A DNA stretch of 64,000 bases from Fen731 sp964481885 (GTDB lineage Bacteria > Actinomycetota > Humimicrobiia > Humimicrobiales > Humimicrobiaceae). A model generated the notes under the pieces. The model was not told where the DNA came from. It searched no databases and was given only the letters and a program-made list of their open reading frames with translations. Below are positions 24,857 through 34,358 of this stretch, piece by piece. The stretch is from NCBI GenBank assembly GCA_964481885.1, contig CAYZUS010000003.1, positions 42,058-106,057 of the forward strand. Reading direction: 5' to 3'. Position numbers and translations under genes: made by a program. The number at the start of each line of letters is the position of its first letter. Within the stretch, counting starts at the first letter, position 1.

Positions 24857-25942
24857 ATGATCGAAAAATTATTTAAATTATTAATAATCAATCCAGGCTC
24901 CACCGGCATAAAGATATCAGTTTTTGAAAATGAAAATGAAAAACTCAATTCAAAAATCAGTTTCAATTATTCTGATGCGCAAAAGGGCGATAAAAAAATA
25001 TTAATTGATATAGCCGGTAAAATTGTTAAATGGGTAGAAGATAATCAGTATTCATGCAGAGCACTTGATGCAATAGTAAGCAGGGCCGGGTTGCTTTACC
25101 CGATTCCAAGCGGGGTATATTTAATTGATGAAGATGTTATAGAGGATCTCAGCAGAAATTCCATGGGATGGCACGCATCAAATATGGGCCCATTGATTTC
25201 CAGCATTATCGCATCAGAAAATAATTTAAATGCTTATCTGATGGACCCCGTTACGGTTGATGAGATGAGTCCGGTCGCAAAACTAACAGGCCTGCCTTAT
25301 GTGCACCGCAAAAGTATTTTTCACGCTCTTAACCATAAGGCCATTTCACGGCGAGCCTGTAAGGAAAAACAAAAGAATTATGAGGATGTGAATTTAATAG
25401 TTGCCCATTTGGGCAGCGGCATAACCATAGGGGCGCATGAAAAAGGGAAAGTTGTGGATGTAAATAATGGTTTAAATGGCGATGGCCCCTTTTCAACTGA
25501 ACGGTGCAATGATATCCCAAATTGTGACTTGATAGATATGTGTTTTTCCGGCAAATACAGCCGTCAGCAGGTGTATTCTTTAATCAGCAGCGAAGGCGGG
25601 CTATATGCTTACTTTAAAACAAAAGACAGCGCACAAATCAGGGACTGGGCCGATGAAGGCAATGAATTGGCACAAAAAGTACTATCGGCACTTGCATACC
25701 AGTTAAGTAAAGAGATATGCAAATATGCTGCGGTACTAAAGGGCAATATCGATGCAATTATTATAACCGGCGGACTGGCTCGTGACAGGAAATTAGTAAG
25801 CGACATTTCGGAAAGGGTATTTTTTTTGGCACCGATATGGAACTACCCTGGAGAAGAAGAAATGATGGCTCTTTGTGAGGGTGGGTTGTCTGTCTTAAGG
25901 GGAGAAAGAGAAGTATTCAAATATTCTGACTTTAAAAAATAA
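24857..25942 (+). CDS. Butyrate-kinase-family acyl kinase
   Basis: This 361-residue Buk-type kinase carries INPGSTGIKIS, SRAGLLYPIPSGVY, VAHLGSGITIGAHEKGKVVDVNNGL with GDGPFSTERCND, and ITGGLARD. Butyrate kinases interconvert butyryl phosphate and butyrate with ATP. Branched-chain acyl substrates are also known. A GGGAG site lies 9 nt before the ATG. No phosphotransbutyrylase gene is nearby, so the pathway is open. Confidence 0.85.
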   Translation: MIEKLFKLLIINPGSTGIKISVFENENEKLNSKISFNYSDAQKGDKKILIDIAGKIVKWVEDNQYSCRALDAIVSRAGLLYPIPSGVYLIDEDVIEDLSRNSMGWHASNMGPLISSIIASENNLNAYLMDPVTVDEMSPVAKLTGLPYVHRKSIFHALNHKAISRRACKEKQKNYEDVNLIVAHLGSGITIGAHEKGKVVDVNNGLNGDGPFSTERCNDIPNCDLIDMCFSGKYSRQQVYSLISSEGGLYAYFKTKDSAQIRDWADEGNELAQKVLSALAYQLSKEICKYAAVLKGNIDAIIITGGLARDRKLVSDISERVFFLAPIWNYPGEEEMMALCEGGLSVLRGEREVFKYSDFKK

Positions 25943-26200
25943 TTGAATTTTTTAAAGAGATTTTTTCTTATTTATTTTTGAGAATTTAAATCATTAAGCA
26001 TACTATTTCATGCCCCTCATTATTATTTTTAGCTTATTTTATCACCCCTTAAAAAGATCAGGCATGTGAAGCAGTTCTGCTGGACATATTTTATGATAAT
26101 TTACCATAAAGATTATTAAAGATATTTATTTATTTGGTCAATTGTTTAAAAAGTTATATATTTTAGTCTTATATTTCAATAAAACAGGATGGTTTAAAAA

Positions 26201-27361
26201 ATGAAATTGGAGGATTTGGGTTTTGATGACTGGTTTAAAGAAGAATCAGGAATTTTTCCTGATTCAGCATATGAGATAGCCAGGGTGTCAGCAGTAGATA
26301 AGAATAAATTTGTATTAATAAATGAAGAAGCTAATGTTGTTGCAGAAGTTACCGGAAAATTAATTTATGGAGCAGCTTGTCAGCTGGACTTTCCCACAGT
26401 AGGTGATTGGGTAAAAGTGCAATATTTTGACGACAGGACTTTTGCTGTAATTAATTCAATATTTCCAAGAAAATCCTTATTAAAAAGAAAAATAGCCGGC
26501 GATAAAGTCGAATTTCAGGCAATAGGCGCAAATATTGATTTTGCTTTTATAATACAGGCTTCTGATTATGATTTTAATATTTCAAGGCTCGAAAGATATC
26601 TTATTACAGTAAGAGAGGCTGGAATAAAACCTATTATATGCATAAGCAAAGCTGATTTAATTTCTGTTGATGACTTAAACCAAAAAATATCAGATATAAA
26701 GAATATAAGCTTTTCAGAAGATATTATTGCATTCAGCAATTTTTTGGGCCAGGGATTAAATGAAATAATCAGTATTATCAAAACAGGAAAAACCTATTGT
26801 CTTCTTGGGTCATCAGGCGTAGGAAAAACCACATTGCTGAATAATCTCATCGGGGAGGATTTGTATGAAACTGATAGCGTTCGCATTAAAGATGGCAAGG
26901 GAAAGCATGTAACTACACGACGGCAACTAATAGTCTTAAAGGATGGAGGCATTATAATTGATACTCCTGGAATGAGGGAACTGGGGAGTATCGGGGCAAG
27001 TATAGGAATAAGTGAAACTTTTGCTGATATTTACATACTTGCAGAAGATTGTAAATTTAAGAATTGCACGCATATGGTTGAACCGGGATGTAAAATTTTG
27101 GAAGGTGTTAAAAATGGCTCATTAAATAAAAAGCATTACCAGAATTTTATAAAACTTCGTAAGGAATCTGAGTATTATGAAATGACTTATCAGGAAAAAA
27201 GAAAAAAGGACCAAAGTTTTGGAAAATTTATTAAACAGGCAATGAAGCATAACAAGAAATATAAAAATAATGCTTTTCATTCTGTTTTTCCCAAACTGGC
27301 CAAACTTATCACTGAAAAGTGCAGTAAAAAGGGAATATCTGCATTCCTGCTTGACATATAA
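26201..27361 (+). CDS. rsgA: Ribosome small-subunit-dependent GTPase RsgA
   Basis: This 386-residue circularly permuted GTPase helps mature the 30S subunit. An N-terminal OB-like domain precedes a GTPase with motif order G4 (ISKADL), G1 (GSSGVGKTTL), G3 (DTPGMRELG). The C-terminal zinc site CKFKNCTHMVEPGC is intact. The tail is rich in Lys, as expected for rRNA contact. Confidence 0.93.
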   Translation: MKLEDLGFDDWFKEESGIFPDSAYEIARVSAVDKNKFVLINEEANVVAEVTGKLIYGAACQLDFPTVGDWVKVQYFDDRTFAVINSIFPRKSLLKRKIAGDKVEFQAIGANIDFAFIIQASDYDFNISRLERYLITVREAGIKPIICISKADLISVDDLNQKISDIKNISFSEDIIAFSNFLGQGLNEIISIIKTGKTYCLLGSSGVGKTTLLNNLIGEDLYETDSVRIKDGKGKHVTTRRQLIVLKDGGIIIDTPGMRELGSIGASIGISETFADIYILAEDCKFKNCTHMVEPGCKILEGVKNGSLNKKHYQNFIKLRKESEYYEMTYQEKRKKDQSFGKFIKQAMKHNKKYKNNAFHSVFPKLAKLITEKCSKKGISAFLLDI

Positions 27362-27431
27362 GATTCTGCTGGTTAGATTTATTTTGCAAATAAGATAAAT
27401 CTTATGTATTTAATGTAGGTGAGGTTTTGCT

Positions 27432-27464
27432 ATGGAAGCACTGCAAATCTTTTCAGTGAAATAG
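27432..27464 (+). CDS. Putative 10-residue leader peptide
   Basis: MEALQIFSVK begins 8 nt after a strong AGGTGAGG and stops 8 bp before the next small ORF. It is too short to judge by homology. It may be a translated leader for the ABC operon. Confidence 0.3.
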   Translation: MEALQIFSVK

Positions 27465-27472
27465 GGTCAAAA

Positions 27473-27532
27473 ATGAGAGGTAAAGAGAATAAAAAATCAA
27501 AGGCAAAAAATAAGAATAAGGATGTCAGATGA
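27473..27532 (+). CDS. Putative 19-residue Lys-rich peptide overlapping the ABC gene
   Basis: MRGKENKKSKAKNKNKDVR is preceded by AGGG, and its TGA overlaps the ATG of the ABC ATPase (ATGA). This suggests translational coupling. It may control expression of the transporter. Confidence 0.35.
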   Translation: MRGKENKKSKAKNKNKDVR

Positions 27533-28455
27533 ACCCGGCAATAAGCATAAGAAATGTTAAGAAGTCCCTTGGAAAGCAGGAAATACTGAAAGGAATAAGT
27601 TTCAATGTAGAAATGGGCGATATTTTCGGTTATCTTGGCCCCAACGGAGCCGGCAAAACAACTACCATCAGGATATTGCTTGGCTTGTTTCAGGCTGATT
27701 CCGGAGAGGTTGAAATCCTTGGACAGGACATAGGGCTTAGCGAAACCAGAAGAAGGATAGGTTTTGTACTTGATGCTGATGGTCTCTACGATAATATGAC
27801 GGCAGAAGAGAATATGGTATATTATGCCCGAATATATGGCACTTTTAAAACCGGCAATAGGATTTCTAAGCTTCTTGATATGGTGGAACTGGGAAGCAGA
27901 GCCAATGACAAGGTAAATACATACTCAAAAGGAATGCGTCAGAGGCTGGCTTTGGCCAGGGCCATGGTGCACGATCCTGAAATTCTTGTACTGGATGAGC
28001 CCACATCCGGAGTTGACCCCTCAGGGCAGATAGAGATCAGGCAAATACTGATTGATTTGGCGCATAAAGAAAGTAAGACTATTTTACTTAGTTCCCATAA
28101 TCTGGATGAGGTTCAAAGGATTTGTAACCGCATCGCCCTGATAGACAGAGGGGAAATCAAACTTTACGGTCAATTGGAGAGCCTGCGCCAGGAGATGGGA
28201 AAGCGCCTGGTTGTAATTGAGACCGCTGCCTCTATAACTGAACCTTTGCTGGCTGAACTTAAGGGACTAACATCTCTGGGATTACAGGAAATCAGGGAAA
28301 ACAGCATTATCTTTTCACCTCAGAGGGAAACTGAAGTCTCTGACATTATCAGCGCCCTGGCCGCCAGGGGAGTAAAAATCGAACAGGCAACAAGGAAAGA
28401 GGCCTCACTTGAAGAAATGTATTCCACTATTTTAAAAGAAACTGAAACAACATGA
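27529..28455 (+). CDS. ABC-2-type transporter ATPase
   Basis: This 308-residue ATPase has Walker A GPNGAGKTTT, signature TYSKGMRQRLALA, Walker B ILVLDEPTSG and switch SSHNLDE. The C-terminal ~90 residues are an accessory domain typical of NatA/CcmA-like exporters. It overlaps the first permease gene by 4 bases and would power the two permeases downstream. Confidence 0.92.
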   Translation: MNPAISIRNVKKSLGKQEILKGISFNVEMGDIFGYLGPNGAGKTTTIRILLGLFQADSGEVEILGQDIGLSETRRRIGFVLDADGLYDNMTAEENMVYYARIYGTFKTGNRISKLLDMVELGSRANDKVNTYSKGMRQRLALARAMVHDPEILVLDEPTSGVDPSGQIEIRQILIDLAHKESKTILLSSHNLDEVQRICNRIALIDRGEIKLYGQLESLRQEMGKRLVVIETAASITEPLLAELKGLTSLGLQEIRENSIIFSPQRETEVSDIISALAARGVKIEQATRKEASLEEMYSTILKETETT

Positions 28456-29344
28456 GAAATATAATTCTTGTAACTGTAAGCAGCATAAAAAACAACATAA
28501 AGTCGAAGGCTTTGACTATTGTTTTTGTATCTGTAACTTTCATGATTGCCGCAGGGTTGGCCCTATTTTTTTGCCTTCTGCTTGTGGCCCCGGAAGTAAA
28601 TAAACCGGTGCCTGACAGGCATCAGCTNNNNNNNNNNNNNNNNNNNNNNNNNNNNNNNNNNNNNNNNNNNNNNNNNNNNNNNNNNNNNNNNNNNNNNNNN
28701 NNNNNNNNNNNNNNNNNNNNNNNNNNNGCCTTCTGCTTGTGGCCCCGGAAGTAAATAAACCGGTGCCTGACAGGCATCAGCTTGAACTTTATTTAAGCCT
28801 GATTATGTACACCACATGCCTTATTTGTTCTGGTATAAATCTGAATGTGTTTGCTTTTCAATCGATGACCAGAGAAAAGTCCCGCGGAAACATTGAATCA
28901 CTCATGGCCACACCACTTGATGTAAAAGATATATGGATTGCCAAAAGCCTTGCCGTTTTTATGCCGGGTATGATTATTGGAGAAATTTTGACACTTGCTG
29001 CACTTCTTGCGGTCAATTATATTTATTTTGTACCCAGGGTGGGCTTTATCTTCACGCAATGGATGGCTTTAAGCAGCTTTCTGGCTGTTCCGCTCATTTA
29101 TCTTTCCTTAAGCCTTCTTGTACACCTTATAGGGCTGACCGGCAAACCGGCTACCGGCAATGTTGTCGCCCAGATATTCCTGCCTGTTTCCCTGACATTG
29201 ATGATAAACCTTTTAATAAGGAATATTCTGGATGCTTCGTGGCCTTTCACCCTGGTTAATTTCGGTATAGCTGTTGTTATGGCTGTTATTGTCATAATTC
29301 TTAAGTCCCGAATTACAAAAGAGAGGATAGTACTGTCGCGTTAG
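28452..29344 (+). CDS. ABC-2 permease 1 (interrupted only by a false gap)
   Basis: The assembly splits this gene with 100 N. Removing the N run and one 55-bp repeat gives a continuous 245-residue protein from ATG 28452. It has about six membrane helices and a cytoplasmic SLMATPLDVKDIWIAKSLAVF segment. This segment closely matches SLLATPLSPGEIWLAKTMAIF in the next gene, so the two permeases are paralogues and probably form a heterodimer. Confidence 0.87.
28573..28782. other. False assembly gap 2 (55-bp repeat, 100 N, same 55 bp)
   Basis: Bases 28573-28627 and 28728-28782 are identical around 100 N (28628-28727). Collapsing them restores the ABC permease frame. Confidence 0.93.
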
Positions 29345-29353
29345 GAGATAAAT

Positions 29354-30103
29354 TTGAAAAGAATCGGAATTGTTTTTCGCAGAGATTTCAGGGAGCTAAG
29401 GCAGACGGAAGCTTTTCTTATAATAAGCATTCTTTTTGCCATAGTCACGTTTGCTGCTTCTGTAACTATTACAATTATCTTGCGAAAACAAGGATTGCCC
29501 GTCAAGGAAACAGCCGGACCAATGCTGGAGCTGATAATTGGCCTGGTTGCCTACTTCCTGCCACTGCTTATACTTATGACATTTATCTGGGCCTTTGCAA
29601 ACCTTACAATAATCAAAGAGAAGATCAGCGGCAATATCGAGTCCCTTTTGGCCACTCCGCTTAGTCCCGGGGAAATCTGGTTAGCCAAAACCATGGCCAT
29701 ATTCCTTCCGGGATATGTAATGTCTGTTATCTCTACGCTTATTATACTGCTGGCAGTTAATTTTTTTGCATTTATCCCGTTGACAGGACATTTTATCCTG
29801 CCGGTTTCATTGCTTCTGACAGGTTTTATTATTAATCCCCTGCTTTTTTTAGCGCTGCTTTTATTTATTGTTCTTTTCTCGCTTGCCAATAATCCGGATA
29901 TCGCAATTGCACCTTCCTTCCTGGTCGGATTTGGCTTAATGATAGGAATCCCTCTGGGCATTGCGACAGGAGTTATAAAGTTGGTTTCCTGGTCATTTGC
30001 ATTATGGCATCTTGGGGCAGCAATAGTATTCCTGGTTATCGACCTTGGCCTGTACCGAATGCTTACCAAGGAGAACATCGTCCTCTCAAGTAAAGGGGGT
30101 TAA
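29354..30103 (+). CDS. ABC-2 permease 2
   Basis: This 249-residue integral membrane protein with about six helices is paralogous to the preceding permease. It starts with TTG at 29354, 7 nt after AGGAG. It is last in the ATPase-permease-permease operon. Substrate is unknown; drugs, sodium or lipids are all possible for this class. Confidence 0.87.
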   Translation: MKRIGIVFRRDFRELRQTEAFLIISILFAIVTFAASVTITIILRKQGLPVKETAGPMLELIIGLVAYFLPLLILMTFIWAFANLTIIKEKISGNIESLLATPLSPGEIWLAKTMAIFLPGYVMSVISTLIILLAVNFFAFIPLTGHFILPVSLLLTGFIINPLLFLALLLFIVLFSLANNPDIAIAPSFLVGFGLMIGIPLGIATGVIKLVSWSFALWHLGAAIVFLVIDLGLYRMLTKENIVLSSKGG

Positions 30104-30132
30104 ATTCAAGTACTTTGGGCGACCAGATAATT

Positions 30133-30162
30133 TTGACAAAGCTAGCATAAATTTTATATAAT
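30133..30162 (+). promoter_or_regulatory. Strong promoter driving a structured RNA
   Basis: TTGACA (30133-30138) and TATAAT (30157-30162) are both perfect with an 18-bp spacer. Predicted start is near 30169, directly before two hairpins. Confidence 0.75.
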
Positions 30163-30168
30163 CCAGAT

Positions 30169-30234
30169 GCATCCCTATGATGACGAATCATAGGACCCCC
30201 TGGGTAACAATGTTACGGTCAGGGGTACTTTTTT
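30169..30234 (+). ncRNA. Candidate ~66-nt RNA: two hairpins and a terminator
   Basis: Hairpin 1 is CCTATGAT (30174-30181) with ATCATAGG (30187-30194), 8 perfect pairs with loop GACGA. Hairpin 2 is CCCCTG (30197-30202) with CAGGGG (30220-30225), enclosing GTAAC/GTTAC around loop AAT, then T6 at 30229-30234. With the promoter just upstream it reads as a complete small RNA gene or a leader attenuator of the flavin-reductase gene 155 bp downstream. I could not match it to a known riboswitch class. Its second hairpin may also simply terminate the ABC operon. Confidence 0.55.
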
Positions 30235-30388
30235 ATATTAATTCATATTCAAAAATCAAAAGTCAGCCTCAATATTGATGGTTTCAACATTTATCATCGT
30301 GTAAATGACTATCAAAAAAAACTGGATTTTGCTATAAGTGGTTCAGATAATTAAGATTGTTCAAAATACAATGTTCGGAGGGTTTTTA

Positions 30389-31240
30389 ATGGCTGACAGA
30401 TTTCAGAAAGTTCCGGTACTGGATAATTTTTACCAGACATCTTTATTTTTCCCTATGCCCGTTGTCCTGGTTACAACAGTCTCTGAGAGCGGCCTTACCA
30501 ATACAGGCTCTTACTCTTTGTGCTTCCCATTTGGCATTGCAGGAAGGCATGCAATGATGCTGATATCCCGCAGCGACAGCAATACTGCAGTAAATATACG
30601 GCGAACAGGCCTTGCGGCACTTAACTTTATTCCGTGCAAAAAGAATTATCTGAAAAACGCCGTCCTGCTTGGATACCCGGGCGAGACCACTGAAGAAAAA
30701 CAGAAAGACAGTATTTTCACCCTGCTGCCATCCATGAGGGATGATAAAAAGGAAGGTACCGTGTACCCGGAAGTGATTGCGGAGTCATTTGAAATTATAG
30801 AATGCTCCTGGATAAACGACCCAGAAGTGTTTGTTTATAAAGGAAACGAAGCAGAGAGCCATTTTTTATTAAATATCGACAAAATATCCATGGAAGCCAA
30901 ATGGCTTGTCGCCCTTGAGAGCGGCAATGGAAAATTTCCTTCGATGCCGATTGATTATGGATATCGGGACAGCAAATATTTCTGGTTTGCAAAACACGGC
31001 AATCCGTATAAAGAGCCAATACCTGCCAATAAAGGAATCGACGTTAACAGTATAATATACCAGGTACAGCGGCTGCCCTATGAACTGGAGTGGGAGACTG
31101 AAGCGTATGCAAAGCTCATTAAAGTTCCCAGAGTCTTTTTAAAACGCGTCCTGGAAGGCATTAGCCAGAGAGCGGTTAGCGAGGGTGTCAAAAAAATCAC
31201 GCCGGAATTGCTGGATCAGTATAACAAGAAGAAAAGGTAG
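30389..31240 (+). CDS. Flavin-reductase-like (flavoredoxin-type) protein
   Basis: This 283-residue protein has a flavin-reductase-like FMN-binding domain in its N-terminal ~200 residues (FFPMPVVLVTTV, NTGSYSLCFPFG, RRTGLAALNFIP). The C-terminus has a DUF-like helical extension ending in GVKKITPELLDQY. It probably binds FMN and moves electrons. CGGAGGG 7 nt before ATG 30389 decides the start over an earlier in-frame codon. A strong terminator follows. Confidence 0.8.
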   Translation: MADRFQKVPVLDNFYQTSLFFPMPVVLVTTVSESGLTNTGSYSLCFPFGIAGRHAMMLISRSDSNTAVNIRRTGLAALNFIPCKKNYLKNAVLLGYPGETTEEKQKDSIFTLLPSMRDDKKEGTVYPEVIAESFEIIECSWINDPEVFVYKGNEAESHFLLNIDKISMEAKWLVALESGNGKFPSMPIDYGYRDSKYFWFAKHGNPYKEPIPANKGIDVNSIIYQVQRLPYELEWETEAYAKLIKVPRVFLKRVLEGISQRAVSEGVKKITPELLDQYNKKKR

Positions 31241-31375
31241 ATATTGATAAAATATTTCACAATGTTTTGCAGGATGGCTCAATAATCTGATAGTCTCCTG
31301 ATGAATAATTTTTTTGAATTAATTGTTAAAATTAAACTTGAAAACTTATCAATTCTGGAAAACTGTGAGTAATTG

Positions 31376-31412
31376 AGCCAGTTGCCAAAATCCCCGCAAC
31401 CCTGGCTTTTTT
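31376..31412 (+). terminator. Intrinsic terminator after the flavin-reductase gene
   Basis: AGCCA plus GTTGC (31376-31385) pair with GCAAC (31396-31400) and TGGCT (31403-31407), with a CC bulge and 10-nt loop. Six T follow (31407-31412). Confidence 0.8.
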
Positions 31413-31432
31413 GGCCACATATTCACCGGGAA

Positions 31433-32173
31433 CTATTTAAAAAAATGCTCCTGAAGTATTTTCTGTCCCGGCTTATATCTTAAAAAGTTCTTTTCATCCC
31501 AATCGCACCTGACCATTTTTTCAAGAAATTTTACTGAGCCCTGGACTTCCTCTAAAATCATCTCCCTTTCAAGCACTTCATTTAAGAACTTTATCATACC
31601 GTCCAGGTATTCCCTGTGGATCTCTTCAATATCATCATTATTAATAAGTATAATTTTTTTATAATGTTTCAACATGTCAGAAACTAAAAATCTCGCTGTG
31701 TCCTCATCATATCTTTTTTCCCCATATCTTTCTTTTCCTCTTATCCATTCTTTTGGAACCCTGTTCTGCCTGCCCGTCCACAGAAGATATCCTCTGTACG
31801 GGTCGCCGCCATATTCTATCCAGCCTTTGCAGAAATAGTATGTCGCCGAATCCTTTGTAAATAGTTCCAGGTATCTTTCCTTTGAGCCAAGAAAGAGACT
31901 TATGCAGTCATCCACTTTGGGAACAATAATCTCATGCTTTTCGGAGATAAGTCCGGCCACGCCATTGCTGCACAGGCCGTATCCGAGGATTATCTTATCA
32001 TAACCAGCCCCCACTTTATCAATCTCTTCCTGCAACTCCTTTCTCATGATATCGGGCGTATTATGTAAATACTGTTCCATGAATATAAAATCAAGGTTTT
32101 GAATTTTTCTAGTCTCAACTATCTTTTCCAAATCCTGCTTCATTACATCACAGACTATAGCAACATTTTTCAT
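31433..32173 (-). CDS. DUF1638 family protein
   Basis: This 246-residue protein has YGLCSNGVAGL and PKVDDCISLFLGSKERY, the conserved blocks of DUF1638. Function of the family is not established. It is frequent in anaerobes and methanogens, often with corrinoid or one-carbon genes, but none are adjacent here. It has no membrane helix, so it is expected in the cytoplasm. Confidence 0.8.
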   Translation of the reverse strand: MKNVAIVCDVMKQDLEKIVETRKIQNLDFIFMEQYLHNTPDIMRKELQEEIDKVGAGYDKIILGYGLCSNGVAGLISEKHEIIVPKVDDCISLFLGSKERYLELFTKDSATYYFCKGWIEYGGDPYRGYLLWTGRQNRVPKEWIRGKERYGEKRYDEDTARFLVSDMLKHYKKIILINNDDIEEIHREYLDGMIKFLNEVLEREMILEEVQGSVKFLEKMVRCDWDEKNFLRYKPGQKILQEHFFK

Positions 32174-32508
32174 GTTATCACCTTTTTATTTCAAAACATT
32201 CCGACCTATAAATAATATTATGCCGGGATAAATATTCCCAGGGAATAATCATATTATATCTTCGCAATCTTGCATATACCGGTAATTATTACAGGTTTTG
32301 ATTCCCGTATCATAAAAGCTGTTCTTAAAGATAAGATCTCACTTGATTATCCGCTATTATGACCCCTATCCATTTTAACACTTTAAGCTTCCTGGTGATT
32401 TACCCAGAAAATCCGGGAGAAAAACTGTAAATTTATCCACAAATAAATAATCAAAATTAAATCAGTCTTTAAAAACCGGGTTACAATACCAGAGAGCTAT
32501 GATTCTAT
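32174..32508. other. Intergenic region with a short palindrome
   Basis: This 335-bp spacer lies between two minus-strand genes. ATTCCC-A-GGGAAT at 32234-32246 is a perfect palindrome 61 bp upstream of the DUF1638 start and could be an operator. No gene is evident in the rest. Confidence 0.45.
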
Positions 32509-33687
32509 TCAGGAAAATAAAGGCAGCGCAACTTTAAAAGTTATTTCTTTTTTACTTTCATCATAGGATATGTCAATTCTGCCATTATTTTTTTCAACTA
32601 TTTTTTTAACAATAGAAAGTCCCAGCCCGAAACCTTTCCTGTCAATGCCTCCCGCAGTTTTATAAAATCTTTCAAAAATATTTGGGATATCTTCTTTTTT
32701 TATCAGATCGGTGGCATTGGTAATTTCAAAGAGAAGTTCTTTATTTTCAGCGTCATTTGAAAAACTTACAACCAGCCTGCCTTCCGGAATACTGTATTTA
32801 ATCGCATTGTCAAAAAGATTAAACAAAAGCTGTCCGATCTGGACCGGATTGCCGAAAATATCAGACTCCCCCTTGAAACTGGTTTTCAGTATCAAATCTT
32901 TGGAATAAATCTGGTTTTCAAAAAGCTTTACCATTTTTTCAAGAATCAACTTAAAATTGATTTTGACGGGCTCAGATTTATAGCCATTATCTTCCAGGTC
33001 TGACAAAACAAGCAGCTCCTCAGTGATTTTGGATAGCCGCATTACCTCACTATCGATTAAATTAATAGTTTCTCTGTAATCATCCGCATTTATTGATTTT
33101 TTCTGTTTTAAAACATCTATTTTTGTTTTGATAATGGTAAGCGGTGTATTGATCTCATGGGATGTGTTCTGAATAAGCTGCTTTTGGCTTTTAAAAGAAT
33201 GCTCAATCTGGTCAAGCATTCTGTCAAATGCCTTGGCCATATTGGAAATTGGATCTTTGCCTTTTAAATTGAGCCTGATATGAAGTTTTTTATCATTAAT
33301 TTCTTCCACGTTTTTTGTTATAAAATCAACCTGCTTTAGAATTCTTCTTAAGAACAAAAAACTGCCGGATGTTGCAATAATTATAATTATCAGTACCCCT
33401 CCGGTTATCGTAAAAAAAATCCTGACAAAAAGCCCCGGCGGAAGCATAGTCAGTGGTGGAGGTCCGAATCCTTGATCGTTACTTTTATCAAGCTCTTTTA
33501 TCTTGTCAATAAAGGACTGGTCAAAGCCCGGATGCTCTTTTAAAGTATCAAAATCTTTCGGTCCCCTCAGGCTAAATTCATAAACAAAAAAAATCAGTAC
33601 ACCATAAAGCACAAAAGAAATCGTCAGGATAACCAAAAGCCATAAAGAAATTTTACTTTTAAGAGAAAGTTTCATTTTCAACCTCAA
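32509..33687 (-). CDS. Sensor histidine kinase
   Basis: This 392-residue kinase has two membrane helices (about 13-33 and 86-110) enclosing a ~50-residue extracellular loop, then HAMP, a HisKA dimerisation domain with QNTSHEINTPLT (phospho-His), and an ATPase domain with LFNLFDNAIKYS and RKGFGLGLSIV. It overlaps the response regulator by 4 bases (ATGA). The stimulus is unknown. The MacB-like exporter lies directly upstream on the same strand and is a plausible target. Confidence 0.93.
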   Translation of the reverse strand: MRLKMKLSLKSKISLWLLVILTISFVLYGVLIFFVYEFSLRGPKDFDTLKEHPGFDQSFIDKIKELDKSNDQGFGPPPLTMLPPGLFVRIFFTITGGVLIIIIIATSGSFLFLRRILKQVDFITKNVEEINDKKLHIRLNLKGKDPISNMAKAFDRMLDQIEHSFKSQKQLIQNTSHEINTPLTIIKTKIDVLKQKKSINADDYRETINLIDSEVMRLSKITEELLVLSDLEDNGYKSEPVKINFKLILEKMVKLFENQIYSKDLILKTSFKGESDIFGNPVQIGQLLFNLFDNAIKYSIPEGRLVVSFSNDAENKELLFEITNATDLIKKEDIPNIFERFYKTAGGIDRKGFGLGLSIVKKIVEKNNGRIDISYDESKKEITFKVALPLFS

Positions 33688-34358
33688 TCACTGTCCTCGC
33701 CGGAAATTCTGTATCCGGAACCATATATTGTGCTGATGAGCCGACCGTTGTGTCCAAGTTTTTTTCGTAAATTTTTTATATGGGTATCAACAATATTGGA
33801 AAAAATATCCACATTCATGTCCCAGGCATGCTCCAGTAACTGGTTGCGGCTTATCAGCTGTCCTTTATGTCTCAAAAGATATTCAAGTATCATAAACTCT
33901 TTTTTAGTCATTAATACCTCTTTGTCTCCAAGAAAGACCTGTTCTTTATCAGGATCAAGCTTTACTTCCCCAAATGACAGTATGTTGACCATGTTTTTGG
34001 ATTTTCGCCTTATTAGTGCCCGAACCCTTGCAAGAAGCTCAGTAAATTCAAAGGGCTTGGTAATATAGTCGTCTGCTCCAGTATTTAATCCATCAATTAT
34101 GTCTTCAAGCTGTTTTTTTGCGGTCAGCATAATTATAAAAGTCTCGTTTTTTTCTTTTCTGAGTCTTTTACAAAGTTCCTCTCCCTGGATATCAGGAAGC
34201 ATCAAATCCAGCATTATCACATCATACTCAAATTCATTTGCCAGACTGTAACCATCCTCGCCCGTATAGGCAACATCCACAGCATACCTATGCTGTTCGA
34301 ATCCAGCCTTAAGGTTATCTGCAATAAGTTTTTCGTCTTCTATTATAAGTAGTTTCAT
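33684..34358 (-). CDS. OmpR/PhoB-family response regulator
   Basis: This 224-residue protein has an N-terminal receiver domain (acidic IIEDE, phospho-Asp in VIMLDLMLPD, Lys in TKPFEF) and a C-terminal winged helix (LISRNQLLEHAWD, VDTHIKNLRKKLG, STIYGSGYRI). It is first gene of the two-component pair. It likely regulates its own operon or the adjacent exporter. Confidence 0.95.
   Translation of the reverse strand: MKLLIIEDEKLIADNLKAGFEQHRYAVDVAYTGEDGYSLANEFEYDVIMLDLMLPDIQGEELCKRLRKEKNETFIIMLTAKKQLEDIIDGLNTGADDYITKPFEFTELLARVRALIRRKSKNMVNILSFGEVKLDPDKEQVFLGDKEVLMTKKEFMILEYLLRHKGQLISRNQLLEHAWDMNVDIFSNIVDTHIKNLRKKLGHNGRLISTIYGSGYRISGEDSD

Noticed and set aside
30169..30234. Guanidine-II (mini-ykkC) riboswitch
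   Set aside because: Two hairpins and ACG-containing loops suggested it, but the loops are GACGA and AAT rather than closed ACGR tetraloops, and no SMR or urea carboxylase gene follows.
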